From: Ectocarpus siliculosus
Taxonomy: Eukaryota; Sar; Phaeophyceae; Ectocarpales; Ectocarpaceae
Assembly (NCBI GenBank): GCA_000310025.1
Contig: FN649749.1
Coordinates: 3,800,222 to 3,847,105 of the forward strand
Direction of reading: 5' to 3'
DNA length: 46,884 nucleotides
Shown: positions 1 to 9,400 of the stretch, piece by piece
Numbering within the stretch: the first letter of the stretch is position 1
How the letters are laid out: each line of letters begins with the position of its first letter
Made by a program: the position numbers and the translations under genes
The notes under the pieces: generated by a model
What the model saw: only the letters and a program-made list of their open reading frames with translations
The model's database searches: none
Told to the model about the DNA's origin: nothing

Positions 1-89
1 GGTCCGGTGAGAACCCGGCGTGTTCCGTCCCGGCTTTGTAGGGAGGCGAGGTCAATGTGGAAACGATTCCGGCATCCACGACTATGAGT
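1..89 (+). repeat. Dispersed repeat copy A (possibly coding fragment)
   Basis: This 89-bp segment is about 88% identical to 42194-42282 on the opposite strand (about 11 mismatches by eye, no gaps). The frame starting at base 20 reads RPGFVGxRGQ, then ND, then HDYE, and both copies keep it, so the repeat is probably a piece of a transposon or gene-family coding region. Similarity stops at a C homopolymer (about 90-104). The family is not recognised, and the repeat may extend beyond the window. Confidence 0.6.
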
Positions 90-323
90 CCCCCCCCCCC
101 CCCGGCAAGTGTAGAAAGCCGATGGTCTTCCTCATGCATTCGTTCTATAGGTATAGTACGAGGATGGGAACATGCTTGAAGCTGTTGAGAGTAAAGCAGT
201 CCACCGGTTAACGACGAATCGTCAAAATACAACAAGCGAAGCGAATGCCTCGACTCTAAACCAGTACACTAAATACTTACATACATGAATATACCAACAG
301 AAACAAAGGGGAGTGATACTGAC

Positions 324-670
324 TTGTTCTGCTGGGTCCACTTGGCACCGTTGCCGCTGAAGTGCTGGTTCATGCGCGCCTCGAAGTTGTTCGTCTTCCC
401 GACGTACTTCCTGCCACCCTCGAGGTTGAGCGAGTACACCACCGGCTTGTTGCCGTAGTAGGACGACGGTGACGAAGAAGAAGAAGAAGGAGAAGAAGAA
501 GAAGACGCGGAGGCGCCGGAGGAAGAAGAGGAAGGGTAGGAGGAAGGGTAGGAGGAGGAGTAGGAGGAGGTGTTGGAGGAGGAGGAGGAGGAGGAGGAGT
601 ATGCCGAGGATGACGACTTCTTACCGGATGGCGAGTAGTAGGAGGAGGAGTAGTTCTTGCCCTTGCCCAT
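324..670 (-). CDS. GIY-YIG nuclease-like domain protein with Ser-rich N-terminus (first exon)
   Basis: The exon starts at the ATG at 668-670. It reads a Ser/Tyr/Pro-rich tract of about 80 residues, then the start of a GIY-YIG fold: VVYSLNLEGGRKYVGKT (the variant 'YSL...KYVGKT' form), followed by NNFEARMNQHFSGNGAKWT, which fits the helix with the conserved Arg and the following loop. The family cuts or nicks DNA through the Tyr, Arg and a later Glu. That Glu would lie in the next exon, which is not seen. A donor GTCAGT (minus, 323-318) ends the exon after the CAA of TQQ; reading on gives a stop within 20 codons. The Ser tract comes from a GGA/GAA-type trinucleotide-like repeat at about 465-600, which can expand. 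Domain call fairly secure; activity is inference. The downstream exon lies below 268 or off the window. Confidence 0.6.
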
Positions 671-2911
671 TTTCGAAGAAGAGGGAATGCGCCGCAGCCG
701 GTGGTGGTGGAGGTGATGGTGGTGGTGATGGAGTCTCTGCGCACGGGTAAGTAAGGTAAAACTGTAGGAAGTGCAAGTTTACTAAATAGGAACATCTGAG
801 GGTGATCGAAGCAGCGAAGGTGACACGATGGTTTCAGCACGTGGGGATCAACGCCTCTACATTTTCTGTTTGTGTAATCGGACGAAACGTACATGAGGTG
901 TTCTGAAGTTCTTCTCACACCTCCAGGCAAGGTGTTGAGTGTTGAGTGTTGAGTGGGATTAGGTTGGTCTGGTCGGTCGGCCAAAACAAAACGAATACTT
1001 CCGCCGGCACCGGCGAAGAGTGTAGAGCACGAATTTTACACCATACGGTCAACGCAACATCGATAACCAGCACCAACAGCAACATTTACACGTCTTGCAT
1101 TTGGGACATTATTTTGCAACAACGCTGACTCATTGCCGGCATATATACGTATGTAGTTCATTCTCTTGAGTTACTGCCTGAATCGCAAAGAAAGGTGGCG
1201 GGGGGGGAGTTGTGCATGATATGCATACCAGGTACAAAATTTACCGTGGGGCTGGGGGGACTCTTTGTCCAGCGGTGATCGGATCTTTAGATCTTTTGAA
1301 AATGCCCCGCTCTTCTGTGTGCGTACCCGAATTCCTTTCTTTACACCTTTGGTCCTGACTGAAGCAGCAGAACATGCCTACAAGTCAGGCATACCCGCCC
1401 CGAGACATGGCTACGGTACAATACGCGGGTGGGTGTTGAGTCCTGACCGTCAAGTTTGGTCACGTCGGCTGGGGACGACCTTACGGGAGAAAGATGGTGA
1501 AACTTCTCCCTGCAAGACTCCCAACGACAAGGAATCTCCTCGGGAGATTTTAGTGGTGTAACTTGTGTTACTAATAGAATCCGTATTTGCATATTGCATA
1601 CAGCAGTCTATGGATGCTATCCATGGGATAATAAGTAACTTTGATCTTGCTCTCCGGAAGAAAAAAAACCAAAAGCAATATCCCGCGGTTCGCGAAGTTT
1701 GTACGCGGCGGTCGTCCGTGTCGACGTATCATCTCCCATCCAGTTGTTGGTGATGTTGGTTGATGTCTCCGCCTACATGACGGAGCATACACGATGTTCC
1801 ATGATCTTTTGGCATGTCATGTTGCGGAGACAGACTTCTCGTGAGTTGCGGCCCCCTCACGGCAAGGGCGAAAAGTCTCATACTGTCGGCTAGTTAGGCG
1901 GTCTCATATTGTCGTCTGGTATCGCGAGCACGCAAGGTTCAAAGCGGCATCGCCTTCTTCTACTCGTTAAGTGAGAGACTGCTGCTGGCGAAACGGCATT
2001 GTCCGAGAGACGTGATGAATGTGATGAGACAGAAGCGGTCTCCGACATCCCTTCAACAACGGAACAACTTTCTTGCTCTTGGCGCATATTTTTAGAAGCA
2101 CACGTGTGGACCGACGTCCTATGCTCCCGGCAAAAGAATGAGCAAGCACATACAATTAGGGCGCCTTCAACAGCAGCAACCCCCCGTCTTCTTTCCTTGC
2201 GTGTGTGCGCGCGTGAGACGTACCAAAGAGTACTTGCCGCAGCGAGGTCAGCTGCGGGAGTTTGCTTCGCGCCATTTTGGTGAACCACGGCTACATGAAA
2301 TGAACCACATATATTTTTGGCGACACGGCTGCTGCGGCAAACCAACTGAGCACAAAGCCCGCGTTAGTCTCTCGCTGCCTTGCTTCCCGGCTTCTTGTAC
2401 ATGATGATAGTTCGAGGCCTTGGTGTAGATTAGACTATGCATGCACATGTGCGTTGAAGTCAGAACTTGGACGAGGAACCTTGAAACATGATCGGTGATC
2501 GGTGTGACCGACCGGACCAACCAAGCGATCCCAGGCCATACTTTTGAGTTCATGGCAAAATCACGGGCAACTGCGCGGAGCTCGCACTAATCGTGCGTTC
2601 TGACCTTCTCGCGTGGTTTCCTGGGGTCAGGGAGACGATGCACGCGTGTCGCGGTGTTCCACCGTGTGTGTGAGTGAGTCTTGGTTGCCCAAGGTTGCCA
2701 CCAAGTTTTTTTTTTTGTTCTGTCGGCATATCTACTGGTGTTTCAACGAGTACCCCCCCCGCAACCGATTGCGTTGCCCCTCAACCGGGCTTGCAGGGCC
2801 GCTTGTTGTACTTCACTTGTGGACGAACGGCGTTGTCTGCGCCCTTACCTGCCGGAGTCTCGGCAGCAGCCGGGAGCGATTGTTGCTGGTGTTCGTGGCC
2901 TGGCTACGACG
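671..2911. other. No supported gene
   Basis: No recognisable domain or convincing exon was found on either strand. Open frames here are short and low in complexity. A G-rich run lies at about 1199-1208, and a short tandem TGTTGAG run at 934-954. Some of it could be untranslated or intron sequence of the GIY-YIG gene. Confidence 0.4.
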
Positions 2912-3179
2912 ATGAAATCAGGTGGGCCAAGAACTTGTTCAAGCACCCTGGCTTGGCCTGGCGGCATCTTTCTTGCGGCAGCAGCTCCTCTTGTTCTCAT
3001 CGCGCTCTTGCAGGGTCGCTTGGGACAAGCGTTCGTTCTACTGCAACCTCCTAGAGCACCACCAGGAGAACACGGCGTGGTGCTTAGAGCTCTGCCGGGA
3101 GTAGCATCCAAGGCAGCACACGGGAGATGTCGCGGCGTCAGGATCACTGATGGGCGTGGCCTAGGGCAGAGCAGTGGGG
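2912..3179 (+). CDS. Possible first exon with bipartite plastid-targeting leader
   Basis: From the ATG at 2912 the frame reads a basic, polar start, a hydrophobic stretch (GIFLAAAAPLVLIALL, about residues 18-33), then GQAFVLLQPPRAPP. A signal peptide followed by an Ala-Phe junction and a Pro/Arg/Ser-rich transit stretch is how nuclear-coded plastid proteins look in heterokont algae (the ASAFAP-type motif). The frame stays open to 3451, but beyond about residue 90 it is low in complexity, and a donor (GGGG|GTGAGG at 3180) could end the exon. No mature domain is visible. It could be the missing 5' exon of a downstream gene, but transposon insertions lie between and this cannot be shown. It could also be a chance frame. 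Confidence 0.25.
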
Positions 3180-4090
3180 GTGAGGCAGCGACGAGAACAC
3201 GAACAGGGGCCGTCGCTGGGTGCATTGGCGACCGCCGCACGCGTAGGCGGGAGGGGGCGTTGTCCATGTGTGGCAGCAGCGATGACAACCGGTCGGTCGA
3301 AGAGGAATGGCCCTTCCACAAAAGCAGGTGCATCCGTGGGAACTGTCGCGCGCAACCTGCAGCAGCAGCAAGTGTATGTGATGCATGTTGCATGTTGCCG
3401 TTGCAGTGTCGTCCGATACAGAACTCTGTGTCCTCCCCACACACTAAATAAATAATATACAGCTATCCCACTCGCGTGAAGGCATGCAAATATACAGCAG
3501 TGGTAAGCATCTTCCATCCGAGTGGTGATGTAGCACAAGTAGGCCGAAGTAGGGTCCCGAATTCTCACGGGAAGTAAGAAAATAGGGGTGAGAACCACGA
3601 CACACTGCACCGTCGTGGTGGATCCTACGCATACATTGCTGCAACCTGTACTTGTACTGCTGTACAATACGCGTATCGTACGGTGTACTGCTGTAGGCTA
3701 GCAGCAGCGATGAAAACATGAAAATCGAGCTGCGACCGGAATTTGAAGCCAAGCCACTTCTTTAGAATCGATACTCAACGGTAGCGGCGGAGCTGACTAG
3801 GGAACAGGGTCGGCTGTTTCTAGCCAAATTCTACGGCAGTTTCGCACCCCGAAAACAGTGTAACGATACCACTAACGCACCACACTCCCATCACAACCAA
3901 CGATTCGCACATGCAATCGTCGAAATGGTGGGTCGGTGGCAACATCGACACCCAGGTGTGGCGGCGAAGAGCTCGGAGCCAACCGTTCTCGACCGCACTC
4001 TACCGTACGATATTGGCCGACACAGAGTCCGAAAATGTATTCAAAGGTGATGCACCTATCGTACGTAGGCTGCTAAAGAATCCACCACAC
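3180..4090. other. No supported gene
   Basis: I see nothing recognisable here. Short open frames on both strands overlap one another and show no domain. The stretch runs into the older repeat that starts near 4096. Confidence 0.4.
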
Positions 4091-4095
4091 TTCCT

Positions 4096-4310
4096 TGACC
4101 GGTTTTCAAAGCTCGATTTCGCTGCAGCAAAAACGCTGCGACGGCTCCAGAAATGACGGCGTTGGACGCAGTCATCGAGAGCTTTCCAAAAACGCATCAT
4201 TTGATTGTGGCATCTTCGTTATTTTGGAGCAACATCAGACCCATGTTTTTGGTCGCCAAATCTTTGAAAAAAATCTTCAAATGTTGTCAAACATTTGAGC
4301 GTGAATATCT
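4096..4310 (+). repeat. Remnant of a dispersed repeat interrupted by the hAT-like MITE
   Basis: The sequence around 4098-4116 (GACCGGTTTTCAAAGCTCG) matches the inner part of the terminal repeat of the MITE at 45973-46189, and the following 130 bp matches that element's centre loosely. From about 4228 (CAGACCCATGTTTTTGGTCG) it instead matches the inverted copy at about 6180-6330. It is an old, rearranged repeat without intact ends, and the element at 4319 has inserted into it; the repeat resumes right of 5122 (TTTTTATGGGCAAAAAAATC). Confidence 0.5.
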
Positions 4311-4318
4311 GCCAGAGG
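4311..4318 (+). repeat. Left target-site duplication of the hAT-like MITE
   Basis: GCCAGAGG directly before the left TIR; the identical 8 bp lies at 5115-5122 directly after the right TIR. Confidence 0.85.
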
Positions 4319-5114
4319 TAGGCTTTTCCCCCGTAGGCGATGTTTTTTTTTTTTTTGCGGCGTTTCACGGAATTTTTCGGCTATTTTTTTTTAGTGCAAA
4401 AAACGCCGTTTTCGGCGACTTTCGGCGCCTTCCACATGTTTTTCGGCGAGTCATAGTTCAGTTTCGGTGATTGTTGGCGATTTTCGGCGACGTACATAGC
4501 ATGTACTAACAAAAACGAGCGGGTCGCGACGCGGTTGGAATGCTGCGGAGGTCAAATGTCACCTGTCCGCGAAAACCGAAATGATGTGTCCTTCGTCCTT
4601 CTCTTTATTTTTCTACAAACTACATCTATCTTGCATGTTACGCTGGTTGGTGCGTACATGCAATATTCCAAAGCCCTCAGTTATCAAACAAATCAACAAC
4701 GAAATAGAATACTATGAGATGCTTCGATACTTCGACGTTACGCATGGCATGTACGCCTACGTCCGGGCAAAAACATGCATATCATGACAGGTACTGACCC
4801 ACCAACTACGAAGAAGTAAGACATCTACACGAAACTAACCGAAACACAGGTCATCAGTCGCTTTCTTCATCGCTGCCATCGCTCTGGTCGCTACCGCCGC
4901 CACCGCTGTTGGCATCTTCGAAATTAATCGGCACCGTGAAATTAATCGGCGAGAATCGGCGACCTCAATCCATGATTCGGCGTAGCCCCCTCCAAAAACG
5001 GCGCTACTTTTTGGTTTTCGGCGACAGTTTTTTTTTTCGGCGGGCATTTTTTTTTTACGGCGACATATTTCGGAATTCGGTGTTTTCGGCGGTCGCCTAC
5101 GGGGGAAAAGCCTA
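4319..5114. mobile_element. Non-autonomous hAT-like MITE (796 bp)
   Basis: The ends are perfect 22-bp terminal inverted repeats, 4319-4340 (starting TAGGCTTTTCCCCCGTAGG) and 5093-5114. The same 8-bp sequence, GCCAGAGG, lies directly outside both ends (4311-4318 and 5115-5122), so it is a target-site duplication. Inside the TIRs, both flanks carry many copies of TTTTCGGCGA or its complement, like the subterminal repeats that bind transposase in other families. An 8-bp duplication is typical of hAT elements (also P and Merlin); the TIR start fits the hAT consensus only partly. There is no transposase frame, so it would need one supplied in trans. Perfect TIRs and duplication suggest a fairly recent insertion. 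Confidence 0.85.
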
Positions 5115-5122
5115 GCCAGAGG
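5115..5122 (+). repeat. Right target-site duplication of the hAT-like MITE
   Basis: GCCAGAGG directly after the right TIR, identical to 4311-4318. Confidence 0.85.
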
Positions 5123-5413
5123 AACATTTGAGTACCGTTTTTATGGGCAAAAAAATCTTTATCGTGTGGTTTTCTCGAAATGAATCGCACGTGCGGCGGG
5201 AATCGTGGTCTACTGCTACCAAACGATTTGTGACAGACAAACCACAAATGCGTCATGGAAACTGAATGTAACGAGCTCGCAAAGGGCTCCCCACAACCCT
5301 TGATGCACTGAGCTGATGCTGTGCCCGCCAATATGTGGCGATAGCGCTCCGGGCGTGCGAGAAAAAATGTTCTCGGTGTCAAAAAGAGACCAAAACGTGC
5401 GTCAGCGCTTCCC

Positions 5414-5874
5414 AACGGCAAAAAGTCGGCCGCTTGAGAGGACATGGAGTACAAAACTATCCAGCTCTCGTCCTCTAGACCATCGATTCATGTTTTGTCT
5501 TCTTGGGTGTCTTCTCCATCAACGACTCTCATCCGGTTGTGCGTGGGTTGGCAGTGGCCGCGCTCAGCCGGCAGGGAGGCACATCGTTGTGCGCGCAAAG
5601 TTGTGGACACAACGTTTTTTTCGGTCTATTTTTTCACTTGAATATAGAGCGCTTGTTCCTCCGTCCCAAAAAAGACTTTTTCAACACATCAAGTTCACAG
5701 CGACGCGCCTCCCTGCCTGTTGAGTACGTCCACTGCTGAACCACGCACACCCGGATGAGAGACGTTGATGGAGAAGACACCCAAGAAAACAAAACATGAA
5801 TCGATGGTCTAGAGGACGAGAGCTGGATAGTTTTGTGCTCACCTCTCCTCTCAAGCAGCCGACTTTTTGCCGTT
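5414..5874. mobile_element. Fold-back (inverted-repeat) element
   Basis: Arms 5414-5586 and 5701-5874 are inverted copies of each other over about 173 bp, with a nearly exact core of about 40 bp (5457-5497 against 5797-5837, around CCATCGATTCATGTTTT). The spacer is about 114 bp. Weaker inverted similarity continues outwards to about 5330 and 5960. No target duplication was found and no protein is coded. It may be a fold-back element or two head-to-head copies of one repeat. The transcript would form a long hairpin, a possible small-RNA source. Confidence 0.65.
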
Positions 5875-6119
5875 CGGAGACACAAACCACGCTTTCTCCG
5901 TGCCCTCCAAACCACCCCTGTCTGTTTGTTTTTTTGTGCACGCTTGACGAGCTCCCGCCATGTATCAGCCGGCAAAACATTGACACGGTGACTCTAGGGT
6001 TGCCCGGATCCCTCTATGAGCTTGCTACGTTGAGTGTGCGCTGCGCAGTGGTTGGTGTTTAGGACGGAAGGGGCGGTCGGCTGCTAATCTCGCCGCTCTT
6101 GGGAAACATTTTCGCGACC

Positions 6120-6199
6120 TGCCCCATTTCAAAATGTTTGAGAATATTTTGTCAAACGAGCGACTTTTGCCCCATTTCAAAATGTTTGAGAATATTTTG
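6120..6199 (+). repeat. Two-unit tandem repeat (48-bp period)
   Basis: A 32-bp sequence beginning TGCCCCATTTCAAAATG occurs at 6120-6151 and again at 6168-6199. It lies in the same old dispersed repeat family as 4228-4310. Confidence 0.7.
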
Positions 6200-6330
6200 C
6201 CGAAGATTTTCTCCCATAAACAGTGAAACAAAATCTTTGTCCGCAAATGTTTGAAAATATAAACATTTTCGCAAAGATTTGGCGACCATAAACATGGGTC
6301 TCAAGCTTTGAAAATCGGTCAAGTCCAGGG
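6180..6330 (-). repeat. Inverted copy of the dispersed repeat seen at 4096-4310
   Basis: Read on the minus strand, 6330 to 6180 gives GACCGATTTTCAAAGCTTG, then AGACCCATGTTTATGGTCGC and CCAAATCTTTG, matching 4098-4116 and 4229-4265. The central 110 bp of the other copy is missing here. Confidence 0.6.
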
Positions 6331-6466
6331 GGCGTTTCATCCACGACAAGGGGAAGGCGCAGCCCTCTCCTAGCCACAGCACTGGCATGCGTTCATTCTC
6401 GTTGTACCGTTGAATTCTGCTGCCGCTTACTCCTCGAAGCGAAGGCGGTCTCAGCACCGATACCAG

Positions 6467-9400
6467 ATACTGGCGGCGGAGGCTATGGAGGGGTTGGGGG
6501 AGCGGCTGGAGGAGTTACACCCGGATCGGTTCCGGTTCCACAAGACGAGCTGGGGCAAGTTCCCCGACGGGACGGACAACATCGAGGTGTGAGGTGTGAG
6601 GTGTGATTTTTGACCATTAGCTCGTTCCTTGCGTCCCGATTGTTGCTCCCTTGTACCTTGTAGTGCGTACCCCGCACGGCTGTGGCATGTTTACCGTCCC
6701 GTCTCTGGCTCTGCTCCTCGCTGTTGTCGGCGTACCGCCCCCCCGCCCCCCTCGCTCTAGGATGCCTGTGCGGCACGCACCGCGGGGCCCCGTTCTTGTT
6801 GCTGTAGCCGTCGCTCTTGTTTATGCGGCGTTTGCTTAATGACGCGCCGTCGTATGCTGTTGTTGTTGCTGCTGCTGCCACTTACTTTTCGTGCTCCAAT
6901 CGTAGATCGGCGGCTTCACTCCGTACAACGTCATCTCCGGCGAGCACGTCCTCTTCCTGGCTTCCTTCCACAACAATGACGTCACCCTCAGCCAGTTTCA
7001 GGTACTGCACTGTTGTCCCCGCTGTAAGGAAATAATGAATTTCTTCTAAATAGTGCCGTTCATTCAGGGAGGTGTCTCAATTTGATGTCGTCGTTTTGCA
7101 TAGCACCATGCTTCTGACGACCTTTGTGTCCTGAAATGCGGTGAATGCTCGTGGTTTTGGTGTCTTTGAAAGTGGGGGTACTGCAGCGCTACATAGAATA
7201 GTATCACGTGTCTTCGATCTGCTTGCTAACAAGGACCAGTCTTCCTTGGCTGCTCTGGGGGCGATGCGATGTATAGTGATATTGCCTACTGTTCCTTCCT
7301 GTGTGACAGCTGTCGCTCAAGTGAGAGAACACACAATCGACATGTTTTTGGTCAGGGTCCGGCTTCATGCCCTTTTTTTGGGGCCTCTACTGTACTGCGA
7401 CGTCGTTGGGATTATGTTGTCGCTTCTATAAGCCGCTGCCCCATTGCACCACCACATTTGATGCTGGTCCTGGCATTGCTGATACCCGTTACGGTCCGTG
7501 ATGACTATCGTGTGATGTTTGGGCCTGCTGTACTCGTTGGGTGTAAATCAGGTGATGATCTGTCTGCTTCAGTACTTCGTGGAGTCGCTGACAGTCGTGC
7601 TGCCCTACTACCCCACCGGCACCATGGAGAGAGTCGTCAAAGAGGGGCAGGTGTGTGTGTGTCCTTGCGTGTTTGTCAGTTGCCATTGACCCGCCCTGTC
7701 CGGCTGACCAATGAAAATACGTCAGTGCCAGCGAGTAAAATCAAGGTCCCTGGAAGGGGGCCAGCATTCGAAAAACGCGCAACGCGCTGTGTGTGTGACG
7801 TTCTTCTTTTTTTTTTCTCTAGTCTGCGTCAAGCGTGCCAACGGCAAAAAAAAAAAGGTAGAAACAGTTTCTATTCGGCGATGCTCCCAAAAATCGAGCA
7901 GCAGAGGAGAATGTGTTGTGCCCAATCAAGTCCGCTCATCCGGAAACAACGTTTTTTATCTAGTAGCGGTGTTGAAGTTGAAGGCCAAAATCTCAACGGG
8001 TGCCTTTGTGTGAATTTTATTTCGAACCAGAAGCAGGAGTACTGCTAGGTTTCGAATTTGCTTAGGCCGACCGGGACTTTCTCAAAAGACGATGCGCGCC
8101 GGTAGCGCACTCGACGTACAGGTGCTACTGTTGCTATCGATTAAGCCTGTCAGCATTGGTTGACAAGTCATCCGGGTGTTCGAAAAGGAAGCTGGAAGCG
8201 CCAATGTTCAATCGTAGGGAACATCGTTGACCACGATTTGTCATTTTCCATACATCCACACCCACGCACGCCAAAGTTCTGGGGGCTCGTTTTATCTTCG
8301 CACTACCCTTCCCGCCCAGCTCCTCTTCCCTGAATTGGGGGCTCAATTGTCATCATCCATCCGTACTCTTCGTGCCGTGCTTCCATCTTATCTACACCGG
8401 TCAATTGTATGTAATGCGTGTGTTTCCCTTATATGGTCTTGTGTCCGCTTTTCTTGGCGGCTTCCATCAGGTGGCCACGGCGAACACGTACGCGCAGATG
8501 TTCAGCAACCTGCCTTCTTGCGGCAAGCCTACGCGTTTGCTCGTGTACGATCTGCACACCTTGCAGGCGAGGAGGAATGTGGAACCGTGACATTGGAAGG
8601 GGTTCGGAATGAGGAGAGAGACAAAAATGAAAGAAAGAGAGAGGCAAAGAGGGAGAGAGTCACGCGCGCGCGTTTGCAATGCGACGAAGAGATGATTCAT
8701 GAGAGCGCGAACTTGGCACGAGTTGAGACAAGGAGACAGCGGTGAACTCCGGAGAGACAAGTACTAGCAGAGAGAGAGAGAGAGAGAGAGTCAGAGAGCA
8801 CTATGTGAGAAATGTTTCCGTTGTAGGGACAGGGGGACGGGGGGATGATTTCGCGGGAATGTGCGAGAGAGAATGGCACGCACGCTCTCTTTTATCTTTG
8901 ATTTCGTCCTGCTCCACCCCAGCTGACCTAAGCCTTCAAGCACTGTCGGGGGTCTTCATGGAATACCCTTCGATGTCCGATGGATGCACGTACCAGAACC
9001 CGAACCGAGTGAGAAATGGAATACATACCTTTGGTGGGGCGCACCCAAGAGTGGAATCGCTTACTGGTAGTAACGGCAATCGAGGGAGGATGGTGCGGGG
9101 GGAGGGATAGTTACGGGAGGGAGGGACCACGACCACAATCTTCGTTTTCGACTATTACCTTCATGTGATTACACTGTTTTATTCGCCCGTCCCTCCTTTT
9201 TGCAGAACCGGTTTTACCTCCACGGAAACGCTATTGCGTCTCTGCAGACGAGCATCCCTATTCTCATCAACGAGCTCAAGAAAGGCGATATCGAGTGAGT
9301 GAGTAATGAAGTGTCGCTCCTCTCTTTTCCATTGTTTTCGAATGAAATTTATACTCCTATTTGCGTCTGGAATATTCGTTTTTTGTTTGTTAGAGTACCC

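Noticed and set aside
370-984. 204-codon Pro/Thr/Arg-rich minus frame over the GIY-YIG exon
   Set aside because: It reads the same trinucleotide-like tract in another frame; the GIY-YIG frame explains the region.
7269-8048. 259-codon plus frame
   Set aside because: It runs across PRPP synthetase exon 3 in the wrong frame and through introns; no domain.
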